Assembly (NCBI GenBank): GCA_036852015.1
Contig: JAANDG010000382.1
Span: 1-64,000, forward strand
Direction of reading: 5' to 3'
Origin: Pelodera strongyloides
Taxonomy: Eukaryota; Nematoda; Chromadorea; Rhabditida; Rhabditidae
Length of the DNA stretch: 64,000 bases
The notes beneath the pieces are model-generated. The model saw only the letters and a program-made list of their open reading frames with translations. It searched no databases and was not told the origin of the DNA. A program made the translations under genes and the position numbers. Of the stretch, positions 12,580-24,327 are shown piece by piece (position 1 is the first letter of the stretch; every line of letters begins with the position of its first letter).

Positions 12580-12739
12580 TGATCGGTGTACAGAATTCCG
12601 TACTCTATGCATATGCAAATCAGAATAAATGGCCCACCCGTGATATTTGAAGCTATTCCCCCGTTTTTTTTGGTGCCTACTTTCATCATTGACCAAAGTT
12701 TTCAACTCAAAATGTTTCAAAACAAACATTTCTTTCCTT

Positions 12740-13181
12740 TTAAAGGAAGGCAGTCACTTCAAATTCAACTTTTTTATTCGATTTTTATTAGATGCAAGAA
12801 GATTTATAAAGAATATGCAGCCAGTAAAAAGCGACATAAAAGCGAACTCAGGGAGAGAAATCAATGAAAATGGGTTTTGGTAAATGACCGTCGCCGGTGC
12901 ATATATGCAATTGCCAGGGGTACTTGGAGAGTGAACAGCCTGCAGTGTTACACCTGGCGCGTGGTTTATCACTGCAGGCTATTTATTATGAAATTCTATG
13001 CGGGCAATTATAAACTACGGTATACTAGTAAAACTCATACACAGGGATTTCGCTCCCTGAGTTCGTTTTGCCTTTTTTTTTTTTTTCGTTTTTTTTTTTT
13101 GAGTTTGTTTTCTTCACATATTTGAATATTTAATGAAAAGCGAATAAAAAATACGAATTTGTAGTGACAGCGATCCTTTAA
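12740..13181. mobile_element. Foldback element, family F, diverged copy
   Basis: Ends ttaaaggaaggcagtcactt and gtgacagcgatcctttaa, with internal actcaggga/tccctgagt arms shared with 11907-12346. The loop differs and contains a separate small palindrome around cctgcagtg...cactgcagg. Confidence 0.75.
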
Positions 13182-13875
13182 CTGACCAAGGTACTCCGTC
13201 GCTATTCGTACCTTTGGCCATTTGCAATTTTCAGCGCATCTTTACTTTTTTTTACAACAATTTACATGAAGCAGGCAGCTTCTAAGCAACAGTAGAACTC
13301 ACATCACCATATGTTGATTATCTAATAGGGCAACTTTATCTTGTCACATAGTAACCTTACTAGGCAACATCTCTTCTCAGCAACTTTGCAGCTTCTCATT
13401 AGCTCCCTTGTTGTTTGATTTTTCATCACTAAAAACCCATGTTATTTATAACGGTGACCTGTGCAAACATTAACACAATTCAATCCACCACGTATCTGTG
13501 CAATATTCTGCACATCTAGCGGACAAATCAAACTTCTATTTATTTTGTTGCTAATTTTGGAAGTTTTTCGGGCCATGTTTTTTCTGCTCGCCAACGATGG
13601 TATATGTTGCACGGATTTACTGTTTGCAGTAGTGGAATGCGAAGTCGTCAATGTCAAATGTCACACCCGAAGCCCGAATACAACCATACTTTCTGTATAT
13701 TTATTGATCGCGATTGATTTGGTTGATTGATGTTAACTGATTCTACGGGGCTTGTTCATGCGTCCTTCTCCTATATCGCACATACAATAAGAAGTTGGCC
13801 TTCAATAATAATTTATCTTAAAAAAACTAAATCATTTAGTCAGATTAAAAAAATATGACGTAAAAATGACGGCAG
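13182..13875. other. Intergenic, no gene seen
   Basis: Short open frames on both strands (for example 13461-13730 +, hydrophobic), but none with convincing splice context or recognisable similarity. Confidence 0.3.
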
Positions 13876-14088
13876 TTGAAAGAAAATGAATTGAAAGACT
13901 TAAAAGTCACAAGCCATAAAAAGACAAAAGAGAGAATAACAAGCAAATTGAGATATGTGAAGGCCCTAATGAAAGCAGCGGTTAAATTAGACAATTGTAT
14001 TTATTCCTTTAAAACAAACTTAGCTAAAGATGCCCAAAACACAAGAAGTAATGTTGCACATGCGGTTTCGAAAAAAAAGTTATCCTAG
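13876..14088 (+). CDS. Possible terminal exon, Lys-rich helical protein
   Basis: After a weak 3' splice signal (ggcag, 13871-13875) the frame stays open for 70 codons to TAG at 14086-14088. The product is lysine-rich and helix-prone (LKENELKDLKVTSHKKTK; LRYVKALMKAAVKLDN). No upstream exon or family could be recognised. It converges on the FAM161 gene end. It may be a remnant or chance frame. Confidence 0.25.
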   Translation: MKENELKDLKVTSHKKTKERITSKLRYVKALMKAAVKLDNCIYSFKTNLAKDAQNTRSNVAHAVSKKKLS

Positions 14089-14219
14089 GCTATATTCATT
14101 CACCAGTCAATTCTCCGAAGAGGAAAGTCCATCTTTTTTCCAGCGTCTCTCACGTTAGAAGGGTTTATTTCCCCAGGGAATATATCCCCAAGGGAATCCA
14201 ATGGTGAATATGGCTTCAG

Positions 14220-14368
14220 CTCTGAGGCAGTATTCACCAACACACAGGGAGTCCTCCCTAGACTGACGAGCGCTCTGAATCTCTTCTGCTCTCGCACTCT
14301 CTACGTACTCTTTAGCTCCCTGGGGAGGCCAGGGAGGGCTCCCTGTGTGTTGGTGAATACGGCCTCAG
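14220..14368. mobile_element. Inverted-repeat element, family H
   Basis: Arms ctgaggcagtattcaccaac (14220 onward) and gttggtgaatacggcctcag (to 14368) are inverted repeats of about 30 bp. The right end coincides with the stop codon of the FAM161 gene. A related flank (gggaatat...gaatatggcttcag) at 14176-14222 recurs at about 21779-21824. Confidence 0.7.
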
Positions 14369-17300
14369 GGCTTTGCTGAACTGTTGGACGTTGACGACTT
14401 TGATGATTTAGTAGAGGAAGATGTGGCCGAAGACGAGGTGCTGGATCTCGAGCTGCTCGCCTGAAGGCAAGAAATACATATTGAAATATCCACAAAAAGT
14501 GAAAACACCAAGGCATAAGAAATAACTAAAGGATCTTTCAGATCCGAAAAACGTTCTTCTGGTATAAGATCGTCTAATTGTAAGTTCGTCTAGTACATAT
14601 AAACAACTAAGTTTTCAGGGAACGTTATATTGGCACATTCAAGGAAACAAGAAAATTACGCACAGTCAAGAAAAGAACGCTTTTTGATTTCGAAATGGTT
14701 TTCTTTTCTAAATTATTCTCCATTTCTTACCCTTGATTCGGATTTCCGTGCTTCTTCATTAGAAGTTCCGGACTTGGATTCAACTTTTGAAGTAGCACTT
14801 GCTTTCGAAGCGGAGGAATTGTTCAAGCTTGACGATTTAGACGATGCTGATTTGATCTTATCTTCCTCCCTTTCTGATTCCGAATCACTTTCGAACTGAT
14901 CGCTAGAGTTAGAGGCATCCTGAACGGAATCCGGTCAGTTAGCTTGATTCAGAATCAGTTAGCCAAAAGGTGGTATATTACGTTTTTTTGGACAACTGAA
15001 CTCTCATCGAAAGCCTGCTGTAATTTCACTTTAATGATGCCTTGATCCGCTTGCGGGTTTTTAAGAGCTTGAGGTAGGCCACATACGCACAGACTAGCGA
15101 AAATTTATGTTCGGGGTGCTCAATTTACATGTGAAAACAAACAAAGATTTTTTTTTAGAAAAATGATAACCTTTGCAGTTCCTGGTCTTTGCTTGGTTTC
15201 CTTGGACCACGTCTCTTCTGGAGATTCTACGACAAAAGTCCCCTTTGAATCTTGACGCGTTACGAGGGCGGGGAAGCGAAGCAATTTGGAAGCACTCTTA
15301 AATGGATGGGTTCGTCTCAAAACAAGAAATTTTTGAGGCAGTCTCAAAATATTTTCTGCGATATTCACAGCGTACTTAATAAATGTTTATTGGACCAACG
15401 AGTCGTAGGGACAAAGGAGACAAGTTAAGGTAGTGGCGATTAGCTCGCAGACCAAAAGGTAACCTAAGATGTTGGTGAGGTAAGCACACCATCATACTAA
15501 CAGGGAACTTATTTCTGCGATATTTATTTCTTGCACCACAATCATCTTATCTCTATCGGACGTGTGATGCGGGATCGAACTTGAAAACTTCTTTTTCACA
15601 ACGCAGAATTTTTCCGAGAGGGCATTCGGGTGCTAACTAACAATTTACGCTAAGCTAATTAACATTTTTCAATTTTTACACTTTTCGGTAAGTTTTCGCT
15701 AACAATTTTCGTCAGCTAACAATTTTCGTAAGCTAAGTAAACTAATTTTCGGTAACGGAATGCAGACATGTATACTCCGTACAGCCCGTACTCTTTCCCT
15801 TGTATAAACATTACCTTCGACTTGTTCTCAAACTCCTTCATTCGTTGTTGATATTTCTTCTCGAATGCTTGTTTTTGAATCAAGGAAGCCTGTTGTTCCA
15901 TGACGAGTGGGCGGGAGAGGACGCGGAGACGCATTTCTAAATATTGGATCGTAGGTGGCAGCATCTTTGCGACGTTATTGCAGACAGTGCACCGTGTCGC
16001 CATAGGCGCCCAACCAGGGTGTAAATTATGGCAAACTTCCCAACAACCTTGGCTAGGTTTCGGAGTACATAATGGCCTCTGAATCGGACCCGTCCGGCTT
16101 AGTCAAGGTACTGCTGTTTATCCGTAGAACCTTTTGAAGCAGTGAACGCGCCATTTTGAGGACCAAGTATAATGGGGTTTCAATGTATGAAAAAACAATG
16201 CGTGTTGCTTCCAAATATCAAATGTGAATCTCGTGTATGATTTTGCATACACCTTTGAAAGTGAAGAAAATGCACCAATGCTATAACAAGACGAGGAGAA
16301 AATGCACAGTTGATGCACGCTCGAAGAAAATAGTCCCGTGGCTACCTGCCACGGTACCATTTTTTGTCTGCCTGTAGATGTTCTCGTGTAGTGCCAATCT
16401 ACGGTAAATGTTCCCATACTTGGAAGCAAAAATCGGCAATTTTTGCCATACATTGAAATCTCGAAGAGGATTGCTTACCGTCTAGTTGTTTATTGTAATC
16501 TTGCGAAGTCTCTTTCGAGTTCTGAACCTTTTCCCGTGTCTTTCTTTCAATTATTGCATTCACATCATCGGAGTGGCCGAGTGTTTCCACCAAACGCCTA
16601 AAATGTTTACGCTTATGTTTATCTTTCGAAAGCCACAAAGTTGCCGGCTCACGGAAAAAGTTTTCCTAAATTTTCTTGGGCCAAAAGTCTGAGATTTCAG
16701 AAAAAATACCGTGAAAACCGCATTCCATAGCAACCAATTACCGTAGTCAGAAACAATTTTTGCGTTTTTGGGCATTGCAGCATTAGAAAAAATCCATTAT
16801 TAATATCGATTAATTACGGTAGCCGCTGATAAAGGCGGTGTACTACAGTACGATCTGTTACTACATTAGGAATTAGTTTGATATCATAGAAACGATACCG
16901 TACCTTTTATTTTCATCCATTTCTTCGCGACGGGACTCCCAGAATTCCTTTGCCGCGTTTTCAACTTTCCATTTATTGCTCATTCGTTTTCTAAACCAAT
17001 ATTTTTTTATAACCATTGCATTAGAAACTAGAACGAACATGAACATCAGGCGAGGGATCCGAACCCTGGACGTTTGGTTCTGAGTCGGGCGCCTTGGTAC
17101 TGAGCCACAATTCAATAGTTCTTACTTGACAGCCTGTTGTCGTAGGTTCGACGTTCTTGTCATTTGCACTGGTGGTGGATCCGATGCGGGAATAGGCACC
17201 GGACGGTGGATATGAGTTGGGGGCGGAGATTTGGAGAGACACTAAATTCAGAAGCAATTGCAAAAGGGGCGGAGACTTGGAGAGACACTAAATTCAGAAG

Positions 17301-20300
17301 CAATTGCAAAAGGGGCGGAGACTTGGAGAGACACTAAATTCAGAAGCAATTGCAAAAGGGGGCGGAGACTTGGAGAGACACTAGAATAAATCCAGAAGCA
17401 ATTATTAAAATGTTTAAAAAGAAATCCATATTTGAGCTCTCAGTTTGTTGTTTTTGGTGGTTCTGTTATATTGAAGGGTGGTGACTGTCGGTTACTACGT
17501 GGCATATTAGATGCGGAAAGTAGTCGCCGGCTTAATTTCCGTTATCCTCAATCGTATGCCTTGAGCTCCATAACCTTATTGTTAGTTTGGAACATATTGC
17601 GTTTTTTAACGGAAAAAGGCTGTACTGATATGAAATCTACTAATCTACCCACCTTCTTATGTCTTTCCGGCGATTTATAAGTGAAATTGAATGGTTTTTG
17701 CACTGTTGGCGGCTTCTTTCCACTTAAAATGCGTCCATTTAATCGCCGATGAAGCGCCGCAAAGTCAGGAACGGATTTTGAACGGTGAATTCTAAAATGA
17801 CACCGGTTGACATCATGACACCCATGATACCATGACACCAATGACACCAACCATCAGTTAGACGGTAAGGGGAATTAACGTCTTGAGAATAATATGCCAC
17901 TAATAAATAAGTACAGTCTTAATCATTTTACCTATTTTCACTCTCTTCAGTGCAATGTTGATGTCGCATGTTTTGACGGACTTTAGTTACCACCGTATGC
18001 TCCTGTAATGTTCAATTGACTTAGTATTGACACCTTTGTGTATTTCAATAGCCAACTGAATTGCTCTATTGCAAACCAGTATACAAAATGAAGATATTCT
18101 GCTTACATATGTATTTTCAGGCTACAAAAATTCGTTACCACCGTATGCCAACTTGGACCTCATTTCCATATGATCCAAAATATGTGGTGTACCCAACCCC
18201 GAACCTTGAGAAATAACTGAATATGATTTTGCAATTCCGAAATTCAATGATTCAGTGATTCTTAACTATTAAAACGAAATACCGGCCGGTTTTTGAAACG
18301 CATCATGGGCAACTGAATTTTTACGTATCTGTGCTTATTTGCTCGAATTTATCTCGATTTTTTTATTATAATTTATGCAAGGCTGCATAAGAATGCTGGT
18401 CTACTCGATGTGTTTCGAAAACCGGCCGCTATTTCGCTTGAAGTCATAAATTATAACAATAAAGAGATAAACTACAAACCCTAATGCCTGGTGGTGTGCT
18501 CGCCTCCTTTAGCATGTTCAGCGACCGTTCATGGGTTTTCTTCTCTCTTTTCAAGGCAGTTTTTATTGTCGGACCAATATATGTGGACACTGGGACAGGA
18601 CGGGCCTTTCTACCTAAATTTTATGCTTATTTCAAATACTATTTGTTGTTTACACTCTGTACGCTGACGAAAAACCAGTGGTTCTGCCGCTGTTGCGCTG
18701 TAAAACCATGCATCGCATGTGACGCACTTTTAGGAATTATTTTGAAAACGTTGACATCTCAGGAAAAAGAACGTGTGCTTATTTCGCGCACGCCTCGCAC
18801 ATCATAGGCGAGACGCGCCAGAGGTCGGTGACTTCGTAAGTAACAACTAACAACGCGCTGAGTCTAAGGGTCCTTGTTGGTGGACATTTTTTTTGTTCTA
18901 CTGCATGCTCTTGTTTTAGCTGTTTCTCCATGTCTTCCAATAAGCCATATATTGTAACTATAACCCGAAGTTTAATTTACTAATTACCCGATTCTGCCAG
19001 GTCTCCGGTAGATTTCCATCCTCGGAGTCGCCGTGCCTTCATATTTGCTTCAACTCGACGCTGTATCGTCTGAATAAAATAAACATATTAGATAGACCCA
19101 TTACATAGAGGCAAATAGAAAAATCAATAAATTGTTTCTAGCATACAGCTGGAAGTAACACTGCGGTAACAAATAAGTTAGGCACGTTAATATAAACGCT
19201 TATACACCTACCTCCACATACTTAGCATCAAGAACACGCGCATTTTCGGGTATATAGGTAGACTTTGGCGGCGGTCTCGCTTTGAATCTGAAATAATTAA
19301 TTAAAGGGAGAGGCCCACGAGAAAAAAGTTTTCCTCCATGTATTAGTACAGAATGTCCGGAATTTCTGAAATATTTCCCTGAAAACCGCATTGCTTGAAG
19401 CCTAGAACTCACAGAGTTATTCCCCGTCAAACAGTTCGGCCAGGTACCGTAGTCAGCAACGTCAAAATTCGTTTTACGGTTTATATCCGCTCATTTGCAT
19501 TGTTTCTCTACATAATAATGGTCAAACGAATAAAGGTCATTCCCACGTTTATAAAGAGGCTTTTCCAATACAGTAATGCCCTAAAAGAGGAAAAATAGTT
19601 TCTGGCTATGTTACCTGGTCGAACTGTTTGACGGGGAATAACTCTGTGAGTTCTAGGCTCTAAGCAATTCGGTTTTCACAGTAATATTTCTGAAATTCCG
19701 GACATTCTGTACAAAAAAATTGAGGAAAACTTTTTTCTCGTGGGCCTCTCCCTTTAAAGGGATCGGCTCACCTCAAATCGTGTCTGTTTTTTTTGTTTCT
19801 TTATTTTCTATAAGGGATAGTAAAAATTTGGAATACAAAAAGTAGTGTTATATTTCAATACTCACGAAGATATTAGGTGATAAAGTGGTGGATCGATTGG
19901 CCCGAAATGAAAAAGTGTTAATTGTCCCATACAAACAAGGCAGGACAATTACACTTTTTCATTTCGGGCCGATCGATCCACCACTTTATCACCTAATATC
20001 TTCGTGAGTATTGAAATAGAACACTACTTTTTGTATTCCAAATTTTTATTATCCCTTATAGAAAATAAAGAAACAAAAAAAAACAGACACGATTTGAGGT
20101 GAGCCGATCCCTTTAAATGAAGTCCACTGATGAAATCACCTTCAAAAAGTGCTCCAGGAAACAGCGGGTTGCAAGGGAAAACCGAAAAGTTACGCGCAAT
20201 TTCAGGGTCCCGAAAAGTGTTAAACAAATACAAATGTATATGATTTTGCTCATTTTTAACTTTTATTTTTAAGTAGAAATGTGAAATATAAAAAAAAAAA

Positions 20301-23247
20301 AAAATACTGACTTCGATTTCATTAATTCTTTATTTAGTTCCTCCTCTTCTTTGGCTTTTTTCTCCTCAATTAACGATTGCACGTACTTTTGTGAGTAAGT
20401 GTTGACTTTTGGCGTTCTAAAATTAATTTAATAAATTCATTCAAAAAGTTCCCTGAAAAAAATGAGCGTTAGGAAGGTTGAAAAAGATAAACAGAAAAAT
20501 ATATGTGTAGATATCGTAGGTAGAAAAATTGTTTGAATTGTACTATAGTTGGCTACAGTGCAACAGCATCTGCGATGATAGCTACAAACTACAGTATCGT
20601 ATGGTGCCAAACAATCTACAGTAAGAGTACAGTATACGTTAACTCTCACCTCTGGCTCATTTTGAATGGTTTGGGTACGGTAACTTGAGGGATCCACTCC
20701 TTCCTTTGCTCGAAAACAGTGTGTTTTGAGCGTAGATCATGCAAACTTTTAGTGCGTCCAACGAGTCCATTTTGTAAATTGCTCCTCGGAACTGAACCGT
20801 TTTGCTTCATATAAGACGGAGCTGAAATGTAAATGGGAGTTAATCGATGTTAAAATGGAGACCACACATTATATTTCGAACCCATAAACAACCGTTCGAG
20901 CACACAAATAAACAAACACTAAATCGGCATAACATCCGGTTTTTTAAACATACGTACGCCATACTTATTCCGCGACAATATCAGTGCAAATTTCCATTAA
21001 AAAATGACCTCTATTTGAAACATTATATACAAAGTAAATTTAATTAAAACCCAGAAAAATTCCCAACCAGGCCGTTGCATTCTCCGCCACTCGCGAATTT
21101 CTGCGCTAGCGATCGCGCGACGGTCGCCGTGGTCGCGCCAGTGGTCGCGGCCGTCGTCGCGAAGACGTTGCGTGCCTTTTTCATCGCTAAGGTAATCGTC
21201 GTCGTGGAACCGTGGAATTGAGTCACTGAAAATTTTGGAAAGTCACGGAAAAAAGAAGAGTTTGAAACGCCAAAGAGCCCTTTCACGCGTCATGTCATGA
21301 GAAACTTCAGCATGTTGATTTTTCCTGAGCCTGACAATTTTTAGACTAATTATATTCGTTTGCATAAAACATATGGGAATACAGTTGTCCGACCTACGAC
21401 CTACGTTTCAAACCGGCGGTGATAGCGATTTGAGTTGTAATGTTTCAATTATTGGGTAAAAGGAGAGCTCATTGCGTTCGAATTGCTGATTGTATTTTCT
21501 GAATAATTCCCAATCGATACCTTCGTTTCTTCATTATTCCGCGGGGATATGTACTCAGTGAAGATCTTTCACTTCTACTTCGCGTTTTATCGATATGTCG
21601 ATTATAGTCAGCATAGTGCTCCTGCAAACGTTCAGGTTCAGGATATACCGAAATAAAAAAATAGACTCGGCTAACGACAAGTTCAAAGGTCGTGGCCATA
21701 TTCACTATGCAAGTCCCCAGGCTCGAAATACTGTCTTTTTCCCTGCGACTCTCACGTTTGAATGCTATTTTCACTCCCAGGGAATATTTTCCCGAGAGAA
21801 TCTAGTGAAGAATATGGCTTCAGGTGTATATCGCCAATGTATCACAAAGTTATCTATCATATATAAATTGGCTTGTAGAATTTTGGTTTTTGTACCAAAG
21901 AGGCAATTTTACGAAGCATTACGAAAACACAGTAAGGCTGAATATAATCTTTTTGATGTAGCAAATTGTTGTTGCCGTTATTATTATTATCATTATTATT
22001 ATGAACGTCTATAAACACCTCTATAAACACCGTGGAGAACAATTCAAAGAGAAAAACTGGGTAAACACTAACACGGTACTCTTCTTCGTAGCCGCGATGC
22101 TTGCTTGTAGTCGGACGCTGATCTTCATACTCTTCATAATGCTCTCTTCCGCGGTGCTTTTGTGCGGCTCGGGAATCGCTCCACTCTGGCGCACTCGCGA
22201 ATTCCCGCGCACAGGGCGAGCAATAGCCGGAATGTTCTCCGCCTGAACAGGTTTTTATAAAGTTCCTCAAAGTTTACTTTGTCATAAAAATGGAAAGGTG
22301 AGTTGTGTCTGACCATGAGTATAAATTTGAGGTTTAAAAACGTGTCATTGGGGAATGTAATTTTCACAGTGCATATAATCAAAAGCAAAATCTTATGCGG
22401 ATCCATATGTTTATGAATTTACGATGCAAACGGTACTCACAATCAGTCAGGACCATAAACTTGGGTGCATTTGACAATTACTAAAAATAGTGAAATATAC
22501 GAAAATAATAAAAATGAGAGAAAAAGCTAACCAAGCGGTTCGAAATGCCTTCGTACAAATGGGGCCTCGATATCCGATATATATTCACCATTTTCATGTT
22601 CAGCGTAGCCCGAACTCTTAAAATAATTTTAATTATTATTGAGCTATTTGTATTCATTATATAATAGTAGTAAAATGAGGATATAAATCTTATGCATAAC
22701 AAATAATATACCTTTTCAAATGCGAAAATGGTCAAAATTTTATTTATGTCAATAGAAATGTTCCCATAAACAATAAACTTGGATAAGCCTAAGCCTAAGC
22801 CTAAGCCTAAGCCTAAGCCTAAGTTTCAATCAATTTCTTACCACAATCTTTTCCAAATACGCTGTCGTATTCTTATGTTGTGAGCGTAAAAACGATAGTT
22901 TTTGCATAAAAGCGTCATCGTTTAGGAGGGTGGGGTCCTGAAATTAGTATTTATTATTCTTCGTCATTTTCATATTCACTAATATGTCTTTTATTATCAA
23001 TAAATAATGTTTATTATATGCTATTATGTATTATATGTGCATTATAATTTATTGATAATGGTGCTTACTATAGTATTATTATTTTTTTTTTTAAATTTTT
23101 ATTACAAACAATATATCAGTAGCTTTATTTCCAGTTAGGAATTTATATTTACATATTTATAAATTACCAAACGGCACCTACCTCGTTCAAAGCGTCCAAG
23201 AGCCTTTGAGTGGCTGCGAGAGTTCGGTTTACATCCTCTGTATCCAT
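14365..23247 (-). CDS. FAM161 family protein (centriole/cilium-associated)
   Basis: Exons in minus order: 23182-23247 (ATG 23247), 22842-22937, 22532-22616, 22073-22242, 21521-21621, 21068-21225, 20650-20821, 20312-20416, 19212-19287, 18988-19069, 18902-18933, 18480-18542, one unresolved short exon within 17792-18100, 17653-17791, 17126-17241, 16904-16990, 16479-16597, 16346-16371, 15815-16078, 15171-15226, 14982-15093, 14731-14919, 14365-14460 (TGA): about 805 residues. FAM161 hallmarks in order: TVPKPFKMSQR, KFKARPPPKSTY, RSLNMLKEASTPP, SVPDFAALHRRL, KPPTVQKPFNFTYKSPE, and LRQQAVKKRM leading into a long helical EFWESRREEMDENKRRLVET region. The tail adds a Cys/His cluster (CTPKPSQGCWEVCHNLH...CTVCNNVAK), a coiled coil and a Ser-rich end; these look lineage-specific. 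Vertebrate FAM161A/B act at centrioles and the ciliary base. Known exon lengths sum to 1 mod 3, so the missing exon must be 2 mod 3. A leader-type acceptor precedes the ATG (23259/23260). Confidence 0.85.
17036..17112 (-). pseudogene. tRNA-Leu(CAG)-like sequence, degenerate
   Basis: Read on the minus strand: a tRNA-like D-arm (ggctcagtaccaaggcgcc), gactcagaacc as anticodon loop with CAG, and T-arm gggttcggatccc. The acceptor ends do not pair. It shares the ggcgc...gactcaga arrangement with the copy at 37101-37180. Probable SINE head or tRNA pseudogene in a FAM161 intron. Confidence 0.5.
17222..17402. repeat. 46-bp tandem array spanning a splice junction
   Basis: Unit ggcggagacttggagagacac followed by taaattcagaagcaattgca, about 4 copies (46-47 bp each). 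On the minus strand each unit contains ctgaatttag then tgtctctccaag: the 3' splice site and the first codons of the FAM161 exon ending at 17126. Confidence 0.9.
18269..18442. mobile_element. Foldback element, family A
   Basis: Ends ttaaaacgaaataccggccg and ccggccgctatttcgcttgaa. In a FAM161 intron, 38 bp from exon 18480-18542. Confidence 0.85.
19301..19757. mobile_element. Foldback element, family C (about 455 bp)
   Basis: Ends ttaaagggagaggcccacga and tcgtgggcctctccctttaa, with long complementary arms (gaaaaaagttttcctc against gaggaaaacttttttc). It abuts the family D copy; the two share one ttaa at 19754-19757. Confidence 0.9.
19754..20116. mobile_element. Foldback element, family D (about 363 bp)
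   Basis: Ends ttaaagggatcggctcacct and aggtgagccgatccctttaa. Almost perfect palindrome (gataaagtggtggatcgatt against gatcgatccaccactttatc). In a FAM161 intron; second copy at 25106-25468. Confidence 0.92.
21340..21425. mobile_element. Fragment of family A2 element
   Basis: The stretch from agactaattatattcgtttg to cgtttcaaaccggcggt resembles the right half of the 3764-3948 element. The left half is missing. Confidence 0.4.
22784..22823. repeat. Interstitial nematode telomere repeat, (GCCTAA)n
   Basis: About six perfect copies of gcctaa (TTAGGC on the other strand), the nematode telomere unit, inside a FAM161 intron 18 bp from exon 22842-22937. Confidence 0.95.
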
Positions 23248-23259
23248 TCATTAAGAAAA

Positions 23260-24327
23260 CTAAAAATGGGTTTAATTTGTTTTTCAATTTTATAAAGTAG
23301 CGATTCGTGAAGCACACACATAACATACTGACATACAAACAAATACAGTAACTGAACGAAAAATTATTTGCCTACCGAGAAAAATTTGAAAATATCCACG
23401 CACACATGAAAACAAACAAAGCCAAAAATCTTCGAGTAAATTAATAATTTTACAACAAATAAATCAATAAATATGAGGTGATATGTTCCTCGAAGAAAAA
23501 TTACATATTACAAAGAATTCAGTAGATTCATTTGCTGAATACACCTTACTATCTCATTTCGAATAGTGCACTTACACGGAAATTCCAATTAATCCTAGTC
23601 GGAAGCAATTAAGAGTGCTAGTTGGTAGCCGGTAAATTATATGTACTAATAATCCCGGTTGGTCGCCCCGGGGTTCGATATTGGTGCGGATTTTCGTGCG
23701 AACTCTGTGTTGTCATGGCCACCAAGTGTGCGTGCACGGGCGCCTAGGGTAGGGTAGCCATCCAGGGTAGCCTAGGGGTTACTACGTGGGAAATGGGCGC
23801 GACACCTTAATTGGTGCGAGGGATATCTTTAAAGTTAGGATATGCATGTAAAACCGGTAGACAATTTATAACGGACAAGGGCGTAGATATCTTGAACTTT
23901 TTGTTGTTACAAATACAATTATTTTCGGAGCGGAAGATGTGAAAATAAACTAAAATATCCTTGTACCGTTTTTCATTAAATCAGCCCCTTTTCTGTCATG
24001 ACTTATTTTAAACACAAATATGTTTGAGACAAACATTTATTAACATTGATTTGTTCAATACATCGTTTAATACTTAACACAGAAACCCGAATCGAATAAG
24101 AGTCAACAATTCTGATTCACTTACATAAATATTATGTACTGGCTAAAGGGTCGGAAGGCGTATTCCAACATTTTTTGTGAGCAAAAAAGTTAGCAAAATT
24201 AATAAAGTGATGGTGGCTACGAAAAATCACACAAACAACAACAACACACAAATTTTTTTCGCATTCAAGTGCAATGATTTAAAATAATACCTTTTTAGAA
24301 AATAAAGTTCTATAATGAAAAAAGAGA
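23260..24327. other. Intergenic between FAM161 and ShK gene C
   Basis: Holds the FAM161 upstream region and the ShK C 3' region. A GC-richer segment at about 23640-23800 contains repeated ctagggtag-like words. No gene recognised. Confidence 0.35.

Noticed and set aside
22784..22823. A chromosome end
   Set aside because: Only six units, with unique gene sequence on both sides; it is interstitial.
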